Of a DNA stretch of 64,000 bases, positions 31,651-43,659 are shown in pieces. The notes beneath the pieces were generated by a model, which did no database searches, was not told where the DNA came from, and saw only the letters and a program-made list of their open reading frames with translations. The stretch covers positions 39,595,871 to 39,659,870 of the forward strand of contig NC_057918.1 of assembly GCF_018873765.1 (NCBI RefSeq). Reading direction: 5' to 3'. Position 1 is the stretch's first letter. Every line of letters starts with the position of its first letter. This DNA comes from Telopea speciosissima. Its lineage: Eukaryota > Streptophyta > Magnoliopsida > Proteales > Proteaceae. The translations under genes were made by a program, and so were the position numbers.

Positions 31651-33592
31651 TGGTTAAAATTATATTACAACTTGAAAGAATATTTTTCCATTGGTAACAC
31701 ATTTTGAGTTTCCATTTTAAATTTTCAATGAAATGTAAATACAATCCTTACTCTATTTTAGCTTTCAAGAGAAATCTTGTATAAGTTGTATTCACTTAAT
31801 GGATTTTGCCTCAATACGAAGGCAATAAATTTGTCCATCCCTAATTTTGTAAGGTAAGTTAGTTGTCTTTGATTGAATAAAATAATAAAAATAGTAATTT
31901 GTGGGTACGTATGTATTTTTTGGACTGGTATATTTAGACTGGGTTTAGTGTGCATTCTTGAAATAGATTATGAGTCTAGAATACAATCTAAAGCAATAAA
32001 ATGGAAAAGAACTGGGTTTCAAAATATGTTCTAGACCTAAAATCTATTCCAAGAATGCATACCATACACAGCCTTAGTAATATTGTTATGAACTGTCAAA
32101 AAATCTATACTAGCTAATACCTTTTTTAGTCACGCAACAATTCAGATGTAGCCTTAACTTTATAGATATGTAAATCCCTAGGACGTCATCCCTTGCTTAG
32201 ATGTTTGTCAAGTGATAAAATAGAGCTTTAAAAAAATTAGGAAAATGGAAGAGTGCATAATAGTGATGAGAGTACTAATGGATGTGCATAGACATACACG
32301 ATGGATGCACACCAATGCAAAGGTAGGTAGGTCGGTTTTCCCAAATCCGAGCCCAACTTCGAAAAAAAAAAAAAAAAAGGCTTGTTATTTTAATGAAGAT
32401 ACCTTCCTCATTGAAAAAAAATAAATGTAAAAAAAGAAAAGAAAAGAAAAACTGCTAGAGCCTGAGCCCAGCTGCGGTTTAAAAAGGTTCCCTTGGGTTG
32501 GGCTTGGGCTGCTGGTCTTGCTCTCCTAGACCTCGTTTGGAATCAGGCCACCCCTAAGACTCTGTTTGTTTCGGTGTAAAATTTTATCTGAAAATTTTTT
32601 ATAAATAAAAATATTTTACATGTTGAAAATTTTTCTCATTAGTTAATTATAAACATTGATAATCCGTCATAGCCTTTTTACCTCCACAACATGAATTTAA
32701 TCCTTTATTAAGATCCTTGAGAAATTTACTTCTTCACAACTAAATAGCTGAAACTTGACCTTGATACCCATTCGGCTTACATAAGGTTGATCTGAGCTTC
32801 TTTTTTTCTTTGCTATGAGTTGATCTGAGCCGTTCATTTTCAACGGTTTTTTTTTTTTTACTAAATTAAATGGTTTGTTCCTTCACTGAGTTGGGAAAGT
32901 GCACATAATATCTAGAGTAATGGTACACATGCATAGACATACATGTCACCCATGCCAATGCAAGGGGAATAGGGGTATTAATCAGTCGATTTGGTTAAAC
33001 CGATTTTGGGCTGCTAATGGATCAAACTGAAACCAAACAGTTAACTTGAAGTTCTGTTTCGGTCGGTTTCAATTTTGGTCTGGTTCGATTCGGACTATTA
33101 TTGGATTGTCTTAAAATTCTATTTTTAGGCCATTATTGGCTGTTACCTTTTCTACCGGTTTCATAAAGTCCCAAACTACAACAAAACCAATAAGGGTACA
33201 CTAACCGGTCGCATGATTCCTGCGTCTAGACACAGGGCCACATGAATTTATAGTTCAACCCCAATGAAATTAAAAATTCAATTCCAATAGATCCCCTTGT
33301 GTGCACTCTCATTGGCCCCCATACAGGTGCAGCCGCTACACGACCAAACATCGATTTATTGCCTTTTAAACCATGTCCTTTCTATCTAATAGTTGGAATA
33401 AACAGATCATTTGCCCAAATGGCAAACATGATGTCTTGTGAGATTGGCAAAAATAACATATCCTTATGACAAAAATATTTTGTTGGAAAGTTTTCCTTGA
33501 CTTTGCGGTGAAGGTATCATACAATCATCAAAGGCCATGAATATCTGCCCTCTTATTTATGAATGGTATACTACCCGAATCGTTATCGTCTA
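31651..33592. other. Intergenic, includes a hAT-like short palindrome
   Basis: 31933-32073 has mirrored ends (CTGGGTTTAGTGTGCATTCTTG against the inverse of CAAGAATGCATACCATACACAG), similar in type to the element at 49325. No gene is recognised. Poly-A/T runs at 32361-32378 and near 32850. Confidence 0.5.
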
Positions 33593-33738
33593 CGGTTCCC
33601 TGATCGATGCAGTTCCCTAGTGCCTCTCACAAGAGGGGTGTGGGATCCATCCGGGGCACCTGACCGAACACTTTACCCAGGTGGGGTCCACCCTCCTCTT
33701 GTGAGGAGCACTAGGGAACCGCACCGATCAGAAAACCG
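33593..33738. mobile_element. Short palindromic element, family A
   Basis: About 45-bp arms: CGGTTCCCTGATCGATGCAG, TTCCCTAGTGCCTCTCACAAGAGG, and the inverse at the right (CCTCTTGTGAGGAGCACTAGG ... GATCAGAAAACCG). The centre contains CACTTTACCCAGGTGGGGTCCACCC, shared with 54502-54633. Confidence 0.78.
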
Positions 33739-33869
33739 CATATGATAAAAATTTTATACTACCCATCTTTACACAATACCCTATAAACATCAATCAAAAG
33801 GCCTTAGTCAAGGGAGAATGGCTGACGGAAAACTCTATCCATGTTTTGCTTTTTCTTTTTTTCTTTTTT

Positions 33870-34980
33870 TATGAGAAAAGAGAAAGTGATTAAATAAACG
33901 AGAGATTTATAGGGATTTCATAAACAAAAGATAGTCTATTCTATTCTGCTGGGCTTTGTTAGCAATGTAATTAACTAACACAGAAAGCAAAGGGTCTTGA
34001 ATTGTAGATAATAAGGCTCCACTGCAAAAATTAGTGATCTTCAAAAAATAAGACACCAGAGGGCAAGGCCATGCCGATTGAGTTCGAGATGGAAGAAAAC
34101 CGGGAATCGTCTTGTTAGAGCACCAAACTTCTTTTACCTTCAGACCCAATTGGGTAGCATGTTCAAGGTTTGTTGCGATGCTAAAAACTTCTGATTCCAA
34201 AAAATGAGGAGAAGATAGGTAATCTACAACGACCAAAATGAGTTTTCCACCTAACAAAGTGCAATAAGTCCAACCGGACGAGGTTAGGCCTTTGGTAGCG
34301 GTTCTTGCGCATATCAAAATAGGGAAATTTAACATAGGGAGAGGATCAATACTAATTAATGTCATAACCTCGTCATAAGGTGAAGGACATACATCACAAG
34401 GGGATGAAATGGCTAGAGGGGATAAATTTAAATAATTAATCCAACGCTCAATGTTCATCATAGTTTTGATTGGATCAGGTTTTTCCAAGCCTATAACAAC
34501 TTTGTTTCTTGTGCTCCAAGCAAAATAACAGGTAACAATAAAATGGCAAAGAACCAATTTAAAGTTACCTTATCAAGTTCTCTATGGATGAGAACAGAGA
34601 TGCATAATTGTTCCAAAGATGAATGGGAGATAAATTCAGTTCTCAAATCCAGTGGACCAACAGCCCCAAATATGCTTAACCCAGTAACATGAGAGGAAAA
34701 GGTGCTAGATGGACTCGACATTAAAACCACAGAGAGCACAATAGGGGTTGATCGGAAGCCATTTCAAAATAGTTGCCTTGACTGAAAGTCCTGCATGTAA
34801 AACACGCTAAAAAAAAAACAATTTAAATTTAAGATGTAAATTAAGTTTTCGAAAGAACTTCCACTGCGGTTAAAATTGCAGACAAAAAGAATTATTAAAA
34901 GAGATTTAGTAGCTAATCTAATACTACATTGACCATCTTTGGCCAGCGTACACCACCAGCTTTCATCAGAGGCTTTTTTC
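33870..34980 (-). pseudogene. LINE retrotransposon 3' fragment (zf-RVT and RNase H-like region)
   Basis: In the minus frame upstream: SWWCTLAKDGQCSIRLATKS, then WKFFRKLNLHLKFK, RVLHAGLSVKATILKWLP, and the zinc-binding pattern CALCGFNVESI*HLFLSC, a typical end-of-RT module of plant LINEs. It has an in-frame stop and further shifts. The ORF at 33907-34557 follows, with the decayed RNase H-like domain (SSGWTYCTLLGG...ESEVFSIATNLEHATQLGL). A T-rich tract at 33846-33870 on the plus strand is consistent with the poly-A tail. The reverse-transcriptase core and 5' part are missing, as expected for a 5'-truncated LINE. Confidence 0.82.
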
Positions 34981-35535
34981 TTTCTTTATACACAAGATTT
35001 TATATCCATAATTGGAACGCTTCGCTTCTTTCTTTTTAATCTTCTTCCCTCTAGACCACAAAACCCACTTAAATTGACTCATCACCCACTAGTACTTTTA
35101 AATCTGATTTCACAGATTTGGCAGAGTATAGTAATGGTACATAATTTGACAAAACCCAAATGAACCAGAGGCAGTAACATAAGGCAAAGGGAACCGAAGG
35201 TAGTGTACATTTAGCTATGATCATGTCCACGGTGCATGGCCTCTCTTCTCTTCCAAATCATATACACCTGGCCCTTTCCCTTCCACTCCCTTCTCCCATT
35301 GTCTTTTATTCAAAGTTCAAAAGCTAAACAGCACACCATCACAGAGCAAACATGTCAAGAACATGTCCGTCCATTAGAATGACAGTGCCAATTGCAATTT
35401 TTAGGTAGATGACAATCATTGGGTTCCTTAGGACTACGGGTCCATGGTGAAGCCAAGCTATGAGTAACAGTAACCTTTTTCTGTCGTGGGCATTAATCTT
35501 TTTTTTTTTTTTTTGGGGGGGGGGGGGGTAAGGAG
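34981..35535. other. Intergenic; homopolymer T16 then G-run
   Basis: No gene recognised. 35500-35529 is a T-run followed directly by a G-run of about 14. Confidence 0.6.
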
Positions 35536-35697
35536 GCATTAATCTAAAGCTGATAAAATCTGTGACAACCCAAGAAAATTGGTGGGATATAAAGTGTTGG
35601 AAGGTCTAGTTATTTTCTGTCTTGGGCATTAATCTTAAGCTGATAAAATCTGTGAAAACCCAACAAAATTGGTGGGATATAGAGTGTTGGAAGGTAT
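35536..35697 (+). repeat. Tandem duplication, 90-bp unit
   Basis: GCATTAATCTAAAGCTGATAAAATC at 35536 recurs at 35626 (GCATTAATCTTAAGCTGATAAAATC), followed in both by AAAATTGGTGGGATATA(A/G)AGTGTTGGAAGGT. The period is 90 bp and the second copy is slightly shorter. Confidence 0.9.
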
Positions 35698-36203
35698 ATA
35701 TGGTTAAGGATTACCAGCAGGGAAAACCTTTCTTCTTGGAGAAGACAAAGTTAACTGAACTTTCCAAATTCCAAATTTTCAATTAGTGCTCTATGAACCT
35801 ACAATTTGAGAATTTTTTGTGATCTAAATATCCCACAATTTCCTCATTCATATTTTTGCCTGTGAACCAGAAACAGCAACAAAAATTCCATTGCTTTTGT
35901 TTATTGATTAATTTTAAGATGGTTGAGTATCCTTGGGACATCAAGAGAATTGTTCAAATCCTCCATAAGAGTGCCATTGAAGTATGTAAAGAACGTAGGC
36001 AGGTTTGTAGAAATATATACCCAAAGCATTTTGCAGTAAAAGTTAGAACGTAAAAAGAAAACAAATATTTCCAATAAAAGGGAAGCAACATATATTAAGT
36101 CATTTGTGAAAACTTTACAAAAAAAATTCCCCTAAAGTAGAAAATTTTGGTCTTCAGAATTAGTCTCTCCCATTGCCAAGTCCTCTAATCTCACCCGTCC
36201 AAT

Positions 36204-39200
36204 CTATTGTTGTTCAGTCTCCCAGCTCAACTGTGAAGCAACTCGTTCATGGCGGGGAAAGTACTCCTGCAATTGGAAAAACATTTGTCAGGCTTTCCAG
36301 CCAAAATAAATAAATAAAACACAATATCTATGGCTGAAGGTCAGGCATGCATGGATGGACTTATGTTTATTGTAAGCATAATTTCTCATCATATGCCTTG
36401 ATTTGCATTCATATGGCATGTTTCTTCTAGAATGTATATATATCTCTTGTCATGAACAATATTTACTTAGTGCAAGAATTGGGTTGAGGCATCATCAATC
36501 AAGAAATGAAAATTCTGCACAAGGAATTTTAGGCAATTGAATCTCAAGAACAGAAGTGGTCATAACACAAGGTGGGTTTCTGATATTCATTATTTTGAAA
36601 AAACAGAGCATCCTCCAGGACTCTGGATTTCATGAAGCGACACATATTTAACCCAATCTTTTTTTATCTGATTAAAAAGAAAAATGTGAAGGAATAATTA
36701 CCTCCATTTTCTTCACCAATTCCTTTGCTGTAGGGGCAGATACAATGATATGCCTTGCATTTGGACTAATAAAGCCTTCCTCTACAGCTTTGTCAATGAA
36801 CGACAGCAACGAATTATAGTATCCATCCACATTCAACAATCCCACCTGCAAATTCAGAAAATTTTATACTTCCATCACTCACCAAGGAATAGTTATGGTA
36901 TTTCAAGTATGAAAAGAAAGAACAAAAACAGATTTTTTCAAAAAAAAAAGAGGAAAAGTGTTAAACAGAGATGAATATCTTAGTTTTGGATGAACACAAG
37001 AAACAAAGATTTCTAAAAGAAAATTACTGGCTTATCATGTATGCCTAGTTGAGCCCATGTTATCACTTCAAGTAGCTCTTCAAGAGTCCCATAACCACCT
37101 GCAAATACATCAGATATATTCTTTAATCAAGTTATACTGCATGAAGGATATATCTATTGAATATGAAAGCATGTGAGAAGAGCAAGGCCTTGCTAAATAT
37201 GATATTGGTGCTAGGCATACTTAGCACTCTTTAAATGTAAAGGCACCAATATTTCCTTTTAAGGATATGGGGTTATACATTGATTAAGGAAAATGCTTAT
37301 TAAGGATAAGCCTTGATTCTGGATTACATTAAGGCATGGCCTACCCAATGTAGTTCTAAACGACCCATCTGCCTCTGCATTTTTCTGAACAAGGTGCTTT
37401 TCATTCCCATCTTTGGGTAGTAAATCACTGGGTCAAAAGAGGTTGGCTCATGGGGTGAACAGTGAACTTCTACTGCCTCAGTGAAAATTTAAGGTAGCTC
37501 TTCATGTTCTCATGTAGAAGTCTCATAAAAACAAAGCTTCTAGTTTGGACTTAGGAGACCATGTATTGTGTTCAAAGAGTTGACTGTCTTTCCAGAAGAT
37601 AAGACCTTTTTCTTTAGATGAACATTATTTCCTCTCATCTGCAGGTGCTAGTTCGTAAAACTATTTCGTGAAAGTACCGAAGGTTTCTTTTTCTTAATTT
37701 GGTACCTAATTGGTACAATGAAATCACGAGCTTCAAGACTATTCCACCTACCCAAAAAATAGAACAACAAAAAGAACAAAAAAAACAAAAACAAAAATAG
37801 GAAGAATATATTAAACACTGCAATAGAGTCCTGAGTTTCAGTGTTTGACGTTGACGAGTCAGGAACTAGGGTTTGAACATTGAAGGGTTGCTCTCCAATC
37901 ATGGGTTTTGGGGTCTGTTCAAAGTTCAAACAGGTGTTGTGCAAAAGAGGCAGGAACAATTGGTTTCACAGCACTACCACATATATGGTAATTGTACAGC
38001 TTCCTTTTTTAAGCTTCCTTATTATATACTACGGAGAAAAGTTAGGGCTTTGTGTTTAATTTTCAAACTCACAAGGTTCCTTTTCATCTTTACAAGATTT
38101 AACCAAAGGGATATTCTTTGTTTAACTCAGAATTCTAGGTAAGTAATGTATGTTAAACAAGGATTTAGCAGGGTTTACACTAACCAGGTAAGGCAATAAA
38201 GGCATCTGACTGCCTAGCCATCTCTGCCTTCCTTTGATGCATATCTGCCACTGCCTTCACTTCCCCTACAGTTTCACCAGTAATCTGCAAAAGAGTCCCA
38301 AGATTAGAAACAGAACAAAAATCATTAAAGCAAGCAAGAAAGAAGGTTGACCCTGGAAAGAGAGAGGAAGAGATTAATTTTGCCAATGCTGCAAAAATTT
38401 CCTACAGAACTTTTTTTTGGGGTATTGTGCTTGTTCAGGGAAGCAATGATGTGGGAGATACAGCCTACCCAAGTGGTGGACTAACCCAAAACTTTCCCCA
38501 AAAATACAAATCAACAAATAAAGAAGAGAGAAAGAAAGAAAACAATACAGAAAAAGATGGTAAAAAGTCCAAAAGTAAGTCTATAATCTATATACTCAAA
38601 CCAGGAACACCTTTCTTTATCTTCTCACAGTTTTATTGTGTGAAACACAAATGACTTTTCTAACTCGAGAAAATTGGGGAAAACAAGGAAAACTATTTGC
38701 AATCCCTACTGAGCATGAAAGGATAAACACAGATCCCACAAACAAACAAAAGCAAGAAAGGACAAAACTGAAAAAGAAAAAAAAAATAGCTCTGAAAAGA
38801 ACTTGAGAAATTCCAAGAATCTAAAAGGAAGCAAAAACAATAATGTGGGAAAGTGGGAAACCCCAGCTAAACAAGTGGCAGAATGGATTACTCTAGCAGA
38901 GTCAAACCTGCATGAAATACCCTACCCCACCCAATAAAAAGGCAAAAAAAACACTCAATAAAAAAATTACAAATTTCCAAAACCGATCAAAAGGTCCTGT
39001 TTTTTTCCACTTCTGTTTCAGATTTTTTTTTTTTGCCAGTATCATAATATAATATATATCTAGAAAACCCCCATAGCCATGTTCAAGTATCCGAGCAGTA
39101 ATGGACTAAAAGAGACGTAGAAACAAAGAGCAGGTATAGGAATAAAAGAGAAGAAGCAGAAAAAGGAGGTAATCCCCTTCTCTCTGGTTTGCTGTTGGCC

Positions 39201-40023
39201 ATTTCTAACCCTTAAAAGAAAATTTTAAATGGCAGCAGACATACCTCTCGTGGCATGAGTGTCTTGGGAATAACTCTGCAAGAAGGCAATAACATGACAA
39301 AGATCAGTTGTGGTTGTGATGAAAAAACAAAATCGAAAACAACAACTCCAAAAGCTCAAACCACTGAAAATTTTCCATCCAATCTGTACTATCTGTTTAT
39401 CTGTTTGAAGAGAACTTTATGGACGAGAGAAGATACTCACCCGAGTACATGCCGACCACCATTATAGACAGCTTGTGAAACTAAACCCATCAAGCCTATG
39501 CTTCCACCTCCATAAACCAGATCAATGTTCCTTGTCACCTTCAACGACCAACACAACGAATTAGCCATAAGCGGAGAAAAAAAAAACACAATTTGTTTGG
39601 ACTAGTTGAGAAAACCAAGAACAGAGGAAACCCAAGAACAGAACACATTTCAAGAGCAAAACCCATGACCCAATTGGTATAAATAGACCCCGACTGTAAT
39701 AATGAATAACATGAACTCCTGAACAACTCCAATCGACTTTATAAACATCCTTCTAAGAAAAGCAAACCCATGAAGTAAAAGTGATTTCTATCAAGATCCC
39801 AAGTTGAAATCCAGGATAAGATTGAAAAGCAAAATAAAAAGAGTAAAACTTCGATGGGAACCCGGAGAAGAAAGAGCAGAGAGAGAAGAAGCATAAGCAT
39901 TACCAATTCACTCCCAAGCTCTATAGCAGCATCTTGGTAGCTACTCTTCTTTCCTTGACTACTTCCACAAAACACACAAATCCTTTTAAACTTGGATTGC
40001 TTCATTTCCTTCTCTCTCTCCAT
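36204..40023 (-). CDS. LOG: Cytokinin riboside 5'-monophosphate phosphoribohydrolase LOG, seven exons
   Basis: LOG enzymes release free active cytokinin base from its riboside 5'-monophosphate in one step, in the cytosol and nucleus. Minus-strand exons: 39904-40023, 39441-39538, 39245-39275, 38185-38284, 37028-37098, 36702-36845, 36204-36266. All introns are GT-AG. The phases give 208 aa plus TAG at 36204-36206, matching the usual seven-exon, 210-220 aa LOG. Visible: [10 protein letters not shown] near the N-terminus, [10 protein letters not shown] (49-58), [10 protein letters not shown] (96-105, with the conserved Arg 101), and PGGYGTLEE (116-124, with Glu 124). I chose the ATG at 40021-40023. 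An upstream in-frame ATG at 40105 would add 28 Arg/Ser-rich residues read from a GA repeat, and a downstream Met (40003-40005) is also possible. Intron 3, between exons 3 and 4 (960 bp), and intron 4 (1086 bp) are the longest. It resembles the LOG1/LOG3-type group; which paralogue is unclear. Confidence 0.97.
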
Positions 40024-40193
40024 TTTTACTCTCTTTCTCTCTCTGCTTCTCTCCCTGCTTCTCTCCCGAGAGCCACAGCACAATACAAAAATATCCACAC
40101 GACTCACTCACAGGCTCACTTCACTCACACTTCTCACTTGAGAGTTGAGAGTAGAGAGTTGAGACCACTTTTAATTTAATGGCTTCTCATGCG

Positions 40194-40205
40194 TATATAT
40201 AAATA
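40194..40205 (-). promoter_or_regulatory. TATA box of LOG
   Basis: The minus strand reads TATTTATATATA about 170 bp upstream of the chosen ATG. A transcript start near 40165 would leave a CT/GA-rich leader of about 140 nt. Confidence 0.65.
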
Positions 40206-40211
40206 GTAAGG

Positions 40212-40270
40212 CACGTGTGTAGAGGAGCACGCGTACCTACCACCCCAATTCCTAGTCCCCCACACACGTG
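40212..40270. promoter_or_regulatory. Two G-box (CACGTG) sites upstream of LOG
   Basis: CACGTG at 40212-40217 and 40265-40270, just upstream of the TATA box and 53 bp apart (five helical turns). G-boxes bind bHLH and bZIP factors in plants; use here is inferred. Confidence 0.6.
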
Positions 40271-41524
40271 CCACTTGCAATATTTATTCTTCTTGAAGAT
40301 GAAAATCGTTATTTGGGAATTCGTTTTTAGCATTCCCACCCCATATACGGTCTTTTGAGTAATTTCACCGATTCGATTTTTGAGTTTTGCTGTATCGCCG
40401 CAATTCTTGACTAGGGGTCTTTTAATAATCAAACCTAGGCCCAATAATCCCTCCTCATTTGTCAAGTGATTCGAACTTGCAATCTTGGCTCCTCCGTTGC
40501 TCGAGGAAAGATCGTCAAATACTGTAATTTTCAAGCTAGTCGGAATTAAAAAAGATTATGGAGAACAAAGATTAATCTTTAGTGTTTTTTTATTTCTCTA
40601 TTGATCAAAGAATTAATTTACACGGATGCAAAGATCCTTATTTATACATGTTTTTTTCTAATTCCTTGTCTCTGATCCTCCTTGGATCCGCTAGAGGACT
40701 TTCCTTTATAGTCAAGTGATTCCCCTATGCTCAAATTAGGAAACCCCTCGAAAAAGGGGGATCCTCCTCTTAGATCTCGGGATCCTCAATCTTTTGACAT
40801 GTGAATTACGGTTATCAGCCTTCACACATTTGGAAGTTCTCAACTGACCTGGCTGATGTGTCTAGACCTGTATAATTGTTTCGTTTTGTGGTCTCCTCTT
40901 TTCTGGCCGTGGGCCGATTACTTGTAATCCAAGTCGTTCTACGTGTCAAACAGGGATTGGATAGGTAAAACGTGATGTATCAGGCTCTAATACGAATTTT
41001 TGATCATTTCGATCAAGCATTTATCGTTACACTAAAACCAATTGATGACAACAACCTTTAAAGCCTAACATGCAGAAATCGAAACGAAAATATTCTTCTT
41101 TTAAACTTCAAAGTATCATATGATGTACCATAGGGGCATCTAAGATTGAGAATGATGCATTGGATGCATCTCTCACTCTCTTAAATTTTGGGGTTTTTTT
41201 TTATAGCTATGAAATTAATATAAGCACTTTCAAGTACAATCAAGCTAGGTACTTCACAATTCACATTTGTTTCCAAGTATGAGTCATCTTGTGATTCTAA
41301 TCAAACAGTATCTGTGAATTTATGTCATCGATCATCATCAACATCCAATTAGTATCATTGGAGGGTGGCTGAATAAAAGGTAGTACATTTCATCACCATT
41401 CAATCAAGATCAGCTTCTCTAGTTTGCATTCTCAACCATCTTAATTTATTCCCTTGGACAAGAATGTATGAGGTAGGGACTATGAAGAGAGATATATGAT
41501 AGAATTAAAACATAAGAGATATTA
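40271..41524. other. Intergenic, no gene recognised
   Basis: Upstream of LOG. No ORF with family resemblance and no clear element. Confidence 0.6.
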
Positions 41525-41831
41525 ATTGAGGGTGTGTGTGTGTATGGGGGGGGGGGGGTGTGTGGGGTGGGAGGGGGGAGGGGGGAGGGGGGAGGGGCAG
41601 TGGGGCTTAAAGCCTATCTCACCTTGTAGCTCAGTCCACCCTTCCTCACTCAGACACCATTGTAGTATGCATAGGAAACATTGTGTTTTTAAATCAAGCG
41701 CCCTCCCATTTCCCATATTTCCCCACCTCCACCAGACCAACTGACCAAGCATGCATTGCATGCTTGCTGTCCCCACCACCCCCCCCCCCCCACCCCCCAA
41801 AACACACACACACACACACCCATCCCCTCCC
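41525..41831. repeat. Inverted pair of purine- and pyrimidine-rich tracts with a central palindrome
   Basis: 41530-41598 is (GT)n followed by long G-runs. 41771-41831 is C-runs followed by (CA)n and CCCATCCCCTCCC, roughly the inverse. Between them is AGCATGCATTGCATGCT (about 41748-41764). The ORFs across it are simple-sequence artefacts. The G-rich strand could form G-quadruplexes. Confidence 0.75.
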
Positions 41832-42919
41832 TTAGTTATTGCATTTTCCTCTTCTCCATCCTTTATTTTTAAAACCTTGATCCTCTTCCTCCATATATCC
41901 CATTTCTTTATTCTCTCTCTCTCTCAAATGGGTTCTTGAATTGATCATTTATTTGTGCCTAGCTCATTTCCATTTGCAAGGACTGCTGCAACTCAAACCA
42001 TGCTATTAGGCTAATCTATGTTATAATATTCTGAGATCCCCAATCCCTAAAAACCCAGAAAAAATAATAGACACCTTTCTAGGTCGCCTTCCTTTCTCCA
42101 TATTCTCTGTTTTTTATGCTTCTTGCCCATCTCTTGGATTATTAATTAACTATTAAATCTATAACTCTTTCTTAGTTAATATTGTGTGTATGTATGTGCA
42201 TGGCTCATGCGCGCGTGTTTGTACGTGCCTATGTACTAGGTTTATATTAATAAAAACTTACTAATAATATATAATTTATAGATGGACATGGGCATGGGTT
42301 TAGTTTTTCAAAGTTTTTGCCTAAAAAAAAATCCTGTGGTGAGAGACACTTGATGAGAGAGCAAGGACCAGCTACATATATATATATATATAAATACTGT
42401 TTTGAGAGAATTGTGGAACATCAGGTTTTATATAGAAATTGATTTTAGAGATTGATTTTTTCTTCACTTATGGCTGTTTATAAATGTTATGTGTAGAAGG
42501 TGTTTGAGCTTGTGTGTGAAAGAATAAGTTTCCATCTTTCTTGCACAGTTTTTTGTCGCAACTGTGGTTCTCATCTAAGGGTGGAGAAATAATTTCTAGT
42601 AGTACCAACACCCGACCTCAACCATTATTCTCTTCCTTTTACAATGCATTCCACCTACTATGACCCATGAGTTGCTAGAAGGGGGTGTGGAGTGGGGAAG
42701 GAGAGGGAGGCAATTAAGTACATAACTCAACTCAACCCAATTTAGGGTTTTTTTTTTTTAAATTAAATTGGGTCGCTATATACATTTTTTGTTTCTCCAC
42801 TCAACTCTTTTCAATGTCATATTTGTTGCTAGTTCCAAGCTTTACATGTCTTTCTTCACAATTTCTTCTGGAAGAGTTTTAGGATCCATGCAAAAAGGGT
42901 TTGGCTATTCTTTTTTTAT
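41832..42919. other. Intergenic, simple repeats
   Basis: CT-repeat near 41915, (TA)n at about 42376-42393, T-run near 42750. I checked for remembered conserved miRNA sequences and saw none. Confidence 0.55.
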
Positions 42920-43074
42920 GGGAAAAAGATCTCTACTTGGTGGTGTTTACTAAGCCCTCTCACAGGACATCGTGAGATGATGACTCTGCCCCCTGGGTAG
43001 CTACCCAAGAATGCTCACCCATTGACCCAGACGCTTGTGTAAAAACCATGCAACCAAGTAGAGATCTCTTTCCC
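42920..43074. mobile_element. MITE with about 22-bp terminal inverted repeats
   Basis: The left end, GGGAAAAAGATCTCTACTTGG, is mirrored at the right by CCAAGTAGAGATCTCTTTCCC, with one or two mismatches. Both ends abut a T-rich 9-bp stretch (TTTTTTTAT on the left, a T-run on the right) that may be the target duplication. 155 bp, non-coding. Confidence 0.8.
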
Positions 43075-43659
43075 TTTTTTTTTATAATGCCAGTTATCAA
43101 TTTGACACATCAACCTTCCTCTTTGATCTGTGCTTGGGGTCGGCAGCATAAAACACTGGTGGAGTTAAACCAGGATGGGCTCAACAAGAAGGACTGGTCG
43201 ACCCACTTGTGGTTTGGTTTTGTTTGGAATCTGAAATATTTATGAACCCTCATGAAAACCATAATAGTCCCCCATTATTACTCTTCTTAATTAAGTTTTG
43301 AGAAAAGGATCTCTGAGCCTAAGGTGCCCCCTCGTAATGCGTTATTTTATTCATTTTTTAATAAGAGAGAAATTATTAAAAACAAAACGTGAGAGGTTGT
43401 AGAATACCCTACTTGCTAAGACAACCCTCTCCCTTTAGCCTTTTTTGGTTTTTTGGGTCTATCATATCTATATGCCCAATGTGATTTTAACTATAACTAC
43501 AAGAGAGTTGATCCCTTCACCTCATGGGGGCATGCATCTAGTGGCAAGCCACCGACCAACTGACCAAGCAGCTATTTGTTGGACAAGTGTGTGTCCATCA
43601 AACCCGGTTTGGTTTGGTTCAACCAGGTTCACCTTTGTATTGAACATTTATAAATTTTA

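Noticed and set aside
37635-37959. ORFs in the LOG introns
   Set aside because: They lie between LOG exons 4 and 5, are low-complexity Phe/Leu-rich, and the surrounding exons are well defined.
41522-41939. Gly- or Pro/His-rich ORFs
   Set aside because: Translations of G-runs, C-runs and GT/CA repeats.
41832-42560. A miRNA precursor in the TA- and GT-rich stretch
   Set aside because: No conserved plant miRNA sequence that I recognise and no clean foldback beyond simple repeats.
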